Below, one piece after another: positions 54,901 to 64,000 of a DNA stretch of 64,000 bases. This stretch comes from Closterium sp. NIES-65 (taxonomy: Eukaryota; Streptophyta; Zygnematophyceae; Desmidiales; Closteriaceae). The notes below the pieces were generated by a model that searched no databases, was not told where the DNA came from, and worked only from the letters and a program-made list of their open reading frames with translations. The translations under genes were made by a program, and so were the position numbers. The stretch is from contig CANXME010002005.1 of the NCBI GenBank assembly GCA_948144175.1, positions 248,001 through 312,000 of the forward strand. Direction: 5' to 3'. The first letter of the stretch is position 1; each line of letters starts with the position of its first letter.

Positions 54901-57027
54901 CGCCCCTTGCCTCTTCCCGCCCTTGCCCTGTGGGTACTTGCTCTGTCCGCCCTTGCCTCTGTCCGCCCTTGTCAATACGCATTTGCCTAATGTGATGCAA
55001 CCTCACGAGGTCAAACCCACTGCGATTGGTGCCCAAGATGTCTCCGGCATTCGTTGCTATCAACATTCTTCATATGGTGCAGGCGTCAGAATGCACTACA
55101 CCCAGGCGCCAGGCAGGCGGGACTGCTAACTCCTGGAGACGCGAGCTACTGGGTCTCTGGTGCCAACTTCACCGCGTCGGAGCATGCCGCTGTCATGATG
55201 GTGCGCCCTTACCTTCTAGTTTATGCTCTCGTACGAGTGCCCAAATGCACGTGACGGTTGTCAGATGGCATTTGCTGACTACGCGCTTCCTGTGTGGCAG
55301 ATTGTACCATTCGTGCTGGAGGGGGAAGTTGCGGTCATTTGTAGTTGCACGATTGTCGCCTTTCTGGACTGGCACGAGACTTTCGTGCGGGCTGCGGAGC
55401 ACACGGATGAGAGTCTGAGTGCATTCGACACTGCCACTCGCAGGTATGCTGTGTGTGAGCTTGTCCACAAGCGCTGCAGTTGCCGCCAGCGTTATGCGGG
55501 AGTCTAGTCTAATGCTTGACACTTATTCTCTTTGTTTCCATGCTTTCAGGATGGTGCAGTTGGTGGAAAGCACCTTTCCACGCGAGCACTCTGGGTGGAA
55601 CCTTGTGAAGGTGCACCTGCTGCTTCACCTTACTGAGGCGATTCGAAGGGGGGGCCTGCCACGAGAGTACTCCGCGGCGGTGTACGAGAACGCACACATC
55701 CGCACCTGCAAGAGGCCGTACCGACGGTCCAACCTTCGGGACGTGGGGCGTGTGATTGCGCAGCACAACACCAACGCTGCTCTACTGACCCGTATCCCAA
55801 CCAACCTCGAGGGCAACCGCCAGTACAACACCGCGATGCGCCGGGTAAGGACGCATGTAAGGATCCCTAATGTGTGCTGTAATTATGCATGTCGGGTCAT
55901 TCCGCCATTGCCCTTTGCCTCTGTCCCCCCTTGCCTCTGTCCCCCCTTGCCTCTGTCCGCCCTTTGCGGTTGTCCCCCCTTGAATCTGTCCGCCCCTTGC
56001 CTCTGTCCCCCCTTGCCTCTGTCCGCCCCTTGCCTCTGTCCGCCCTTTGCCTCTGTCCCCCCTTGAATCTGTCCGCCCCTTGCCTCTGTCCCCCCTTGCC
56101 TCTGTCCGCCCCTTGCCTCTGTCCGCCCCTTGCCTCTGTCCGCCCCTTGCCTCTGTCAACCCCTTGCGGTATGACTGAGGGGTGGTGATAGTTTAAAGGC
56201 TTGTGGGCTGAAAGACGTTGTCTCGCCCCATCCGCCTGTTTGGCGGGTGCTGAGTTGCAGACCATGTGTTCATTTGCCCCCCCACACCCACATGTCATCA
56301 CACTGCAGGCAATCGCCAGTGGGCTGCCCCAGCTGTGCCGCCAGCGATCCAGGATGCACAGCGCGATCACGGACAGGGAGCAGGCTCCCCTGGACCTGTA
56401 CGCGACGTACGATGCTGCAATCCCGGGAGGCATTGGGCCATACGCCTACTTGACGCGCCTCTTTGGCTACGTCTCTTTTCCGGCGTGGGTAAGTACTGGG
56501 TTCTGCTGCCCCCATGACAACACCATGCTCTCTCTCCTTTTCCACCATGTTTTTGAACGTACTACCACCCTGCCACGTCTCCTGCCCCCTTACCCCTCTC
56601 GTGCCATCAGGTCCACACGGCGCTGGCTCTACCAGCCCGCGGGACGGACCACGGCCTGATCAGGCCACACTATGTCCGCGCCAACCCCTCTCACCACGGT
56701 GCTGCCACATTCTCGTTCATTGAGTACGAGGATGGGACTGGGGAGACCGTGGTCGGCCGCGTGCACCTGCTCCTGACGCTGATGATGAACAGCGAGGATG
56801 CACACCCCGCGGGAGAGGCCGTGGCCTTCGTGAGGCAGTGGTACCCCTCCCTGGAGGACGAGTGCACTGGCTGCATGAGGATGCGGCCATCTGATGACGA
56901 GCTGAGCTACGACCTTGTGCCGGTCGCCTCCGTGCAGAGGACCGTGCACATGGTGGAGTCGTTTGTGACGCCTGGCCTCTGGTATCTTAACAGGTGGGCT
57001 GGCCGATGCCGCGAGGAGTTGCCCTAA
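51919..57027 (+). CDS. Plavaka-like DDE transposase gene, 11 exons, one mutated splice donor
   Basis: Exons: 51919-52155, 52260-52664, 52993-53121, 53292-53569, 53754-54018, 54122-54276, 55083-55200, 55301-55443, 55550-55844, 56309-56488, 56611-57027. Phases match throughout and give 873 aa. Residues 10-31 form a C2H2 finger (C10, C13, H26, H31), followed by an acidic tract. Exon 4 has VVAPIILSSDATIL...WAVYLSIANI, exon 5 a SYVADFPETCKVSC...CSLC block, exon 6 QMPDILHIIYLG, and exon 7 FTASEHAAVMM. This order is typical of Plavaka transposases (CACTA/CMC-related), with Asp278 and the Glu in SEH as likely catalytic acids. Intron 4 alone lacks GT: ATGAGT at 53570 replaces an expected GTGAGT, and only that junction keeps the frame. 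The copy may therefore be inactive. Three introns carry one shared 16-bp minisatellite. Confidence 0.78.
52684..52975 (+). repeat. 16-bp minisatellite in transposase intron 2
   Basis: Copies of TTGCCTCTGTCCGCCC are followed by a second block in which TCTGTCC becomes TCATTTC. The array lies wholly between donor 52665 and acceptor 52992. Confidence 0.92.
54310..54985 (+). repeat. 16-bp minisatellite in transposase intron 6
   Basis: About 40 units of TTGCCTCTGTCCGCCC occur, with a higher-order block that includes CCCTGTGGGTACTTGC repeated five times. The array lies wholly between donor 54277 and acceptor 55082. Confidence 0.93.
55905..56165 (+). repeat. 16-bp minisatellite in transposase intron 9
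   Basis: The same unit is present with CCCC and CCCCTTG variants. It lies between donor 55845 and acceptor 56308. Confidence 0.92.
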
Positions 57028-57659
57028 GGCCGCCCAGGAATATGCAGTGAATCAAGGTTCTTCTTTTGTGCTGGAATGATTGTCACCAAGCCTTCTCTAT
57101 GGTTTGGTTGCTACTAGGAAAGTGGAGATGCGTGTCGGTACTTGCCTCTGAAATCTATTTCTTTCCAATTGGGTGTTATCGTAGCTTGGAAGGGTCCCTT
57201 GTGTGGCTAGTAGTTGTTGTGTGCCTTTTTTTTATAATATTTTATTCTGATGGACGTGAAGTTTTTTGTTGAATCACAGGCACAACACTATGTTCTTAAC
57301 TCTTATCGGATGCTACAGTTTTGAGATGTTAACACGGAAGCTTGCAGAGCGTATACCAACCCCAGCTGGAGACACAATGTGAAAGGGGTTGCATTGGTAG
57401 TAGCTAGCGTGACAGTGCGCAGGCAATGCCTGGGCCGGAAAAATTGCTTCGGGAGTGCACACAGCTTTCGAAGCCATGCCCCAGCGCGCATGGCTGAAGG
57501 ATACGCCGGATGTTGACAGGTTTTGGGCGTCCCGTTTTTTGCGACGAAGGTATCACATTGAGAAATGGCGGGTGCCTGGAAGGTACCAGGCCTGGAATCT
57601 GACGGCCGTTTGACGCCTGCGGCGCTCACAACTCAGATGCCAGTCATTCAAGCAATGAA
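57028..57659. other. 3' flank of transposase gene; no supported gene
   Basis: An AT-rich 3' flank is followed by a more GC-rich stretch. A 108-codon minus-strand frame (57629-57303) shows no domain. The right end of a putative DNA transposon may lie here or beyond element F. ATGAA at 57655-57659 is the target duplication of F. Confidence 0.5.
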
Positions 57660-58236
57660 TGTTGCAGGTGGTTAGCTAACCACGACCTAAAGGGACCTAC
57701 GTCGACCTAAGAAGAAATCGGTGTGACTAGCAGTGACTAAGGGGGAGTAAGGACCTAAGAAGAATATGAGCTACTTGTGTTGGGGTGGTAGATGAAGGAA
57801 CACGGCAGCGGCGGAACCTATGGTGAGAAACGGAGAGAACAAGAGGGAGCGTGCGGATGTGGAGAAGATCAGGGCTGAAATGTCGAGATTTGAAGTGAAG
57901 TGAAGGGAAGTCACGCCGGGTCAAAGGCGCGTCCAAGGAAGTCTGAAATTCGAACTCGAGGCGCGTTCGGTGCATGGTTGGATTTGGAAATTGAGCCGAG
58001 TACAAGTCAGCTCGAAATTAGGCGCGGCGCGAGGGCGAAATCAGAAATCCTTTTGCTTATAACTTGCTTTGTGTTTTCTGTTTTTGTATGCCTTCTTCAA
58101 TGAAATTACTTGAACTTTCTGCCTTGACGTTTTCCAGCAAATTCCTTCACACAGTTGAGGCCAGAGCTTCATATGCTTGTTACTAAGACTCTAAATAGTC
58201 TTCATAGTCTAGACTAAAGGCTGCGCACGTACAAGA
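57660..58236 (+). repeat. F 5' LTR
   Basis: It runs from TGTTGCAGGTGGTTAGC to CACGTACAAGA. An ATG-poor region with AATGAAATTACTTG near its 3' part is shared with the 3' copy. Confidence 0.95.
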
Positions 58237-58238
58237 GC

Positions 58239-58250
58239 TGGTATCAGAGC
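58239..58250 (+). other. Primer-binding site of F
   Basis: TGGTATCAGAGC exactly matches the usual initiator-Met tRNA primer site, two bases inside the LTR end. Confidence 0.93.
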
Positions 58251-58300
58251 TGGTTTAAGGCGTGTTCTAGCGTTTTGAGGATAGGCGGAATATACTAAGT

Positions 58301-61300
58301 ATGACGGACGATCATACTGAGGCGAGTTCGGGCTCCTCTGTGAGCATTGGAGGCTCAGAACTACAGGCCATCCTAACAGCGCTAGCACAAGCTAAATTGA
58401 CGGCGAAGCCAACGATTGGGCTTAGCGAGGCCCAACGGTTCCATGGAGAAAATTATAGCACGTGGCGACTCAAGTTCATTCGTAGAGCGGAGGAAGTCGA
58501 TCTCTGGCCATATTATCATCCCGACAAGGAGACGGGAGAGGGCATCCCACCATCTGCAAAAGAAAAACCAGAAGAAAATGCGTCATTCAAAAAAAGGAGT
58601 AAGCAAGCCTTTTCTCAATTGTGCCATTCGGTTTCTGACAGCATTGCAGTGGGGCTGGATCAATTTGCGGGAGAGGAGAACTCTGCCGAACGAGCCTGGG
58701 AGTACATGGAAGCTGCTTACCTTGGGCTTACGGATACGAACAAAGCAGCCATTCGGAAGAAACTCCTTCTATTGAGTATGGAGCCGGGGGAGAGGGTCAT
58801 TGACTACATGAATCGAGCGAAGGGGTACAATGACGACCTCAAGGCTATGGGGGCAGCTGAAACTGAAGGAGAAATGATGGGGTACATCATTACTGGGCTG
58901 CCCAAGGAGTGGGAAGCAGAGATAGGGCTCCTAACCTGCAACCCACCCGCGAATATGACCAAGCTGTTGGAGACGCGCCAAGCTCTGGAGCGGGTGAAAG
59001 CTGATCGGCTCAGGAAGGAGGTTAGCTTGAATGGAATGGGACCAGCCACTCATGCCATGGTAAACGCAGCAGCTACAGGGAAAGGATATGGAGGATTCGG
59101 GGCGTGTTTTCAGTGTGGAAAGAAGGGTCATAAGCAGATAGACTGCTATGACAACCCAAGGAGCAGAAATTTTAAAGGGAAATGGAGCGGTCTGCAGCAG
59201 AAGGGGCTGCAGAACGGATGGCAGAGAGAGGGGGAGGTTCGAGGTGATAACAAGATGCAGAGAGGTGGATTTTCAGGGGTATGTCACTATTGCCAGAAAA
59301 TTGGGCATAGGGCAGCCAACTGCTACTCGAACCCGAACAGCAGGAACTACCGAGGGGCAAACCAGCAGCAGAATCAACCAACAGCAGCAAAAGCAAATGC
59401 AGTGGAAGCTGAAAACAGTGAGGCGGACATAATTTTGGGGGGAGCTCACAAGGCAAACGTGGCAAGGGCATCGGGAGTGTGTTTGATGGCAAAGGGGTTT
59501 GGTGAAGCTGCGTGGTTCATGGATAGTGGCTGCACGCAACATATGACCAATCATCGTGAGTGGCTTACCGGATTGAGGGAGTCTAGTGTACCCTACGTTC
59601 TGTTGGGCGATGAAGGAAAACTGAGTGTGAAGGGGGAAGGAGAGTTGCTGCTCCAGGGAGAGTACGGGGAGCTGAAACTGGAGAATGTGCTTTTAGTGGA
59701 GAAGCTGTCACTGAATCTGATCAGCCAAACTCAACTTGACAGCACGGGGTGCAAAACCTTCAGCGACAAGGGGAAGCTGTGGGTTTTCAATGAGGATTGG
59801 AAGGTGGTTGCAGAAGGGAACAGAAATCAGGGGTTGTATGAAATGAAGCTGAGGAAGAAGGGGCTGGAGGATGAGAATGCCACCTACCTGCCATCACTCG
59901 AAGGGGACCTAGCTAGGGAGGAGTTGAAGGCTCGGCTTGGTGGCTTACCAGTGAAGGAGCTGCAGCAGGAAGCTTCAGCCATGGTGGTTGGGATGGAGAA
60001 GGTGAAATTGGAGACCTTGCACAGGCGCATGGGGCATGCAAGCATGGATAGGGTCAAGGAGTTGGTAAAAAAGGGCATGGTAAAAGGTGTGGCACTGAAG
60101 GAGGGGGCTGGAACCAAGGGAAAATGTAGCAAGTGTGTTGAAGGTAAAATCACAAAGTCCCCTCACCCCCACCACCAGGTACATGAGCCTTATGGCACCT
60201 TGGACATCGTAGCTGCCGACGTGTGTGGGCCTATGAGGGTGGCATCACGTCACGGCAGCCGCTACTTCGTTACCTTCACTGATTTGGGAACAAGGCACAC
60301 ATGGGTGACGGAGCTGAAAGATAAGGCAGAAGTGTTTCCTAGCTCCGTGACTTGGATGGCGGAAGCGGAGCGGCAAAGTGGGAAGGTGCTGAAAGTTTTA
60401 AGGACAGATAATGGAGGGGAGTTTACTGGTGAGCTATTCAACAAGTTTCTACAGAGTAAAGGCATCCGACGGCAGCTGACTGTACCCTACACTCCACAGC
60501 ATAACAGCATAGCGGAGCGGGTGAATCGGTCACTACTAGGCAGTGTGAGGAGCATGCTTGCCGACAGTGGGCTGCCACTGAAGTTCTGGGGTGATGCATT
60601 GGCAATGGCTTGCTGGTACAAGAACCGCCTACCTACGAAGGGACTTCAAGCAGATATGACTCCCCACGAGGCCTTCTATGGCAGGAAGCCGAATCTGGGG
60701 TTTGCACGGGTGTGGGGGAGTATGGTGCAATACAGAGAGCCAGCTGGTCCGGATCATAAGTTGCTGCCCAAGGCTCATTGGGGGATTAACCTCGGTACCT
60801 GCCCAGTGAGCAAGGGGTGGGTGATAAAGGATGTAATTTCAGGAAAGGTCACGATCACCCGGGATGTTGTCTTCTACGAGGAGGTGAACTACCTGCAGTG
60901 GAAGGGAATAGAGAAAGAGATTGCAGCAGCAGGGACAGCAACTGCACCGGACAAGGTGGAGGATCTTTTGGAGGAAAAGGAGAGTGAGGGAGTTGGAGAT
61001 GAAGGAGATGAGGAGCTTGAAGATGTGGAACGGGCAGATTCAGTCGATTGGGTGTGGGAGAAGGTACCAACCAGTGAAGCGGATGAAACCAATGGAGTGG
61101 AGATAGCAGGGGAGCAGCCAAGCAATGAAGTAGCTGAGGGTGGCAATGATGAAGTGGCTGGAGAAGAGGGAGATGAAGAATCAGCAGCTGAAGGAGATAG
61201 TGATCCTTGGAAGCTCCTAGATAGTGAAGACAGCAATGTCAAGATGAGAGGGATAGCGGACCTGCTTAAGGAAGGTGCCATCATCATTGGAAGGGAAGTG

Positions 61301-63124
61301 AAATCTGGAGATGAGAATGAGAAGGCAAAGGAGGATCTCAGTGGAGATGAGGCTGAATCACCTACAGAGGAGTTGGGGAAAGGAAAGAGGGTGAAGAAAC
61401 CAAACCCTCGGTATGCGCAACTGCTGATGACGTGCTGGAAGGACATCCATACCCACCTTCTACTCTCTGCCACAGCTACTGACCTAGTCTCCAATGAAGG
61501 AAAAGTGACCCACAACCTGCCCAAAGAGCCAGTGAGCATCGAGGAAGCGCTAGAGGGTCCAGAAAGAGAGCAGTGGAAAGCAGCAATAGAGGAGGAGTTG
61601 AACACATTGGCTGAAAGGGGCACATGGGAGCTCATGCCTATGCCGGAAGGGAGGAAAGCCGTGGGGGTGAAGTGGATTTTTAAAATCAAGACCGGAGATA
61701 TGGGGCAGCTGGAAAGGTTCAAAGCAAGGCTTGTAGCCAAGGGCTACACTTAGGTGGAGGGGAAAGACTACCAACAAAATGAGATCTACGCTCCAGTGAG
61801 CAAGTTGGCAACGGCACGGGTCTTTCTCAAGGTGGTAGCAGCAAGAAAATACTTCATGGTGCAGCTGGATATTAAAAACGCGTTTTTGTATGGGGTGTTG
61901 AAGGAGGACATCTACCTCGAGCAACCACCAGGGCATGACGACGGCTCGGGCAGAAAATGCAAGCTCAACAAGGCATTATATGGGCTGAAGCAGAGTCCTA
62001 GGGAGTGGTACATGGCAATGGATGAACGGCTGCTGCAAGGGGGATTTCAGAAAAGTGAGTGTGATAGGGCGTTCTACTGGAAGGGAGAAGGGAAGGAGAA
62101 GGTGTTCCTGGTGCTATATGTGGATGACATCTTGGTGGCTGGGGTGTTAGAGGAGGAGGTAGAGAAGGTGTGTGCTCATCTTGCGGAAGTTTTTCAAGTG
62201 AAGCAGATTCCGAGGACCACACTCTTTCTCGGCATGAATCTGGAGCGACGTAAGGAGGAGAGGAAGATGTTCCTATACCAGCAGAAATATTGCAGCAGGG
62301 TGCAGCAGAGGTTTGGCAACGACTACACGAAGGCAATTTCTACACCACTGAGTGGGGTAGCTGAAAGCGACAGTGAAAGGGAGGAGGATGTCAACCAATG
62401 GGGCTGCAAAGAGAGAGCTCTGCAAGTATATCAGTCTATGGTGGGGTCTATCATGTATCCGGTCTCATGCACGCGCGTCGACATGGCATACGCAGCTAGC
62501 TATCTTGGGCAACAAGTGCAGCAGCAAGGGGAGAGAAAATGGAGAGAGATGAGGAGGACTATTGACTACCTACTGCAACATGAAGATGAGGGGCTGTTAT
62601 TTGAAGGAGGTGAAGAGACCTTGGAGTTAGTGGGGTATGCGGATGCTTCACATGCATCCGACAAGAAAACAAGGAAGGGAGCATACGGTTACGTGTTTCT
62701 GCTCGGTGGGACAGCCATCATGTGGCAAGCGAAAAGGTTGGCTGACATAGCGCTCTCTAGTGCGGAAGCGGAGTACATGGCTCTGTTTTTCGCGTGCCAA
62801 GAGGGGGTTTGGTTGAGAAGGCTACTCAAGGAGATGGAAATCAAGGTGGAAGGGCCGACAGTGATACGCACGGATAGCAAATCTGCCATCGACTTGGCTC
62901 ACAACGACAATTGGCACGGGAGGACCAAGCATATGGATGTGAAGTATCATTGGGTGCGTTCAAAGGTGAGTAGCAAGGAGTTCAAGTTTGAATTCGTACG
63001 TACGGAGGCACAAGCAGCAGATTTTCTGACTAAGGTGTTACCAAGGGCTAATTTTGAGCGTTGCAAGAGAGAGGTTGGGATGCGTACTTTGGCTGAATTG
63101 CAGGGGAGTGTGGAGCAGGGCTAG
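58301..63124 (+). pseudogene. gag-pol polyprotein, copia element F, one amber stop
   Basis: The frame has 1,608 codons from ATG 58301 and is open except TAG at 61751-61753 (codon 1151). The context GYT-stop-VEG corresponds to the usual Gln after GYT in copia reverse transcriptases, so CAG became TAG. Gag has two CX2CX4HX4C knuckles (about residues 267-282 and 326-342). Protease has DSGC near 407. Integrase has HRRMGH near 575, CSKC near 608, and catalytic residues in ADVCGP (639), TDNGGEF (702) and AERVN (737). An acidic linker follows. RT has LDIKNAF and YVDDIL near 1274. RNase H has YADASHAS near 1446 and TDSKSAIDL near 1524. Without suppression, the product stops just inside RT, so the copy cannot reverse transcribe by itself. 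Confidence 0.95.
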
Positions 63125-63192
63125 AGGTGGTTCAAGTTGAAATGTGCGAGGGAGAGTGCATAAGCTGGTGGTAAGCAAACCACAGGGGAGAT

Positions 63193-63769
63193 TGTTGCAG
63201 GTGGTTAGCTAACCACGACCTAAAGGGACCTACGTCGACCTAAGAAGAAATCGGTGTGACTAGCAGTGACTAAGGGGGAGTAAGGACCTAAGAAGAATAT
63301 GAGCTACTTGTGTTGGGGCGGTAGATGAAGGAACACGGCAGCGGCGGAACCTATGGTGAGAAACGGAGAGAACAAGAGGGAGCGTGCGGATGTGGAGAAG
63401 ATCAGGGCTGAAATGTCGAGATTTGAAGTGAAGTGAAGGGAAGTCACGCCGGGTCAAAGGCGCGTCCAAGGAAGTCTGAAATTCGAACTCGAGGCGCGTT
63501 CGGTGCATGGTTGGATTTGGAAATTGAGCCGAGTACAAGTCAGCTCGAAATTAGGCGCGGCGCGAGGGCGAAATCAAAAATCCTTTTGCTTATAACTTGC
63601 TTTGTGTTTTCTGTTTTTGTATGCCTTCTTCAATGAAATTACTTGAACTTTCTGCCTTGACGTTTTCCAGCAAATTCCTTCACACAGTTGAGGCCAGAGC
63701 TTCATATGCTTGTTACTAAGACTCTAAATAGTCTTCATAGTCTAGACTAAAGGCTGCGCACGTACAAGA
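63193..63769 (+). repeat. F 3' LTR
   Basis: It is a direct repeat of 57660-58236 with two visible changes (GGGTGG to GGGCGG and ATCAGAAA to ATCAAAAA). It is followed by ATGAA. Confidence 0.95.
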
Positions 63770-63774
63770 ATGAA

Positions 63775-64000
63775 AATCACGGTGTTTGTGAAAACATGCT
63801 AACGGTGGCACCGGTGTTACAATAATGGTTCTGCATTTTTGGAAACCCACACCAATCCCCTCCTCCCGCCTTCAGCCTCCCCAACCCCCCTTTCCCGCCC
63901 GTCTTTCAGGCTGGTGTCAAAGAGTCCTGCGTGACAGATCTAAGACTCTTTGATCTGTCACCGCAGGCAGAATTCCCAAAAGACTCATCTGGGATAGTTC
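63775..64000. other. Right-edge flank with a strong hairpin; no gene seen
   Basis: Arms at 63926-63940 (CCTGCGTGACAGATC) and 63952-63967 pair over 15 bp with one bulge. No coding sequence is supported before the window ends. Confidence 0.55.

Larger units (their letters stand above)
57660..63769 (+). mobile_element. Ty1/copia retrotransposon F, second lineage, one amber stop
   Basis: The 6,110-bp element has 577-bp LTRs (57660-58236 and 63193-63769) with two visible mismatches. The duplication ATGAA is at 57655-57659 and 63770-63774. The LTRs begin TG and end GA rather than CA, as the rice Tos17 element does. The primer site TGGTATCAGAGC starts at 58239 after two extra bases. Coding sequence is 58301-63124. 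F differs from A-D in LTR length and sequence, lower GC, a canonical pair of Gag zinc knuckles and absence of leader minisatellites. Confidence 0.96.

Noticed and set aside
54269-55129. Frames of 180-273 codons over the 16-bp repeat near 54.3-55.1 kb
   Set aside because: They lie in intron 6 of the transposase gene; the flanking splice sites and phases show this is intronic.
46402-57659. Terminal inverted repeats of a DNA transposon around the three-gene cluster
   Set aside because: I compared both flanks by eye and found only a 9-bp shared word (CGTCGCAAA, inverted); too short to claim.

Overview
This window is nuclear DNA from a eukaryote. The spliced genes use GT-AG introns, and almost everything else is plant-type LTR retrotransposons primed by initiator-Met tRNA (primer sites like TGGTATCAGAGC), with telomere-like TTTAGGG steps inside one element. 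My best guess is a streptophyte green alga, possibly Zygnematophyceae such as Closterium. That is inferred from the style of the copia proteins and is not proven by the sequence. I see no rRNA gene, functional tRNA gene, CRISPR array, bacterial operon or organellar gene.

Layout. 1-7145: copia element A (+), 5' LTR outside the window, with a 375-bp TRIM inserted in its gag. 7146-12548: decayed copia element B (-). 12771-14261 and 16951-20337: two non-autonomous LTR elements, N1 (+) and N2 (-), each with LTRs, a primer site, a target duplication and no gag-pol. 22322-23875: a giant TG microsatellite. 24362-31875: copia element C (+), complete, with identical LTRs and one open 1,987-aa gag-pol frame. 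33185-36853: polypyrimidine DNA, then purine and GC minisatellites, carrying a solo TRIM LTR (36697-36837). 36854-43984: copia element D (-), identical LTRs and one amber codon, inserted in the same GC minisatellite. 46126-46401: first exon of a probable secreted multicopper oxidase. 47334-57027: three intron-containing genes, namely two unknown minus-strand genes and an 11-exon Plavaka-like transposase gene (+). 57660-63769: copia element F (+) of another lineage, with 577-bp LTRs ending TG...GA and one amber codon.

How the parts fit. A, B, C and D are one copia clade with short LTRs (117-132 bp), Gly-rich Gag, an odd C-x14-C-x3/4-H-x4-C zinc knuckle, and a repeat-filled linker between integrase and reverse transcriptase. 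N1 and N2 copy the LTR core, primer site and conserved 3' tail of this clade, so they are probably mobilised in trans by it; C is the only intact candidate donor here. Target duplications were read for the TRIM (CGCTT), solo LTR (AGTGT), N1 (AAGTT), N2 (GATAG), C (CATAT), D (GGGGA) and F (ATGAA).

The least familiar content is the 47-57 kb gene cluster (possibly one large DNA transposon), the N1/N2 family with its conserved poly-C tract and shared module, and the TRIM whose LTR/primer-site junction looks like a tRNA gene.
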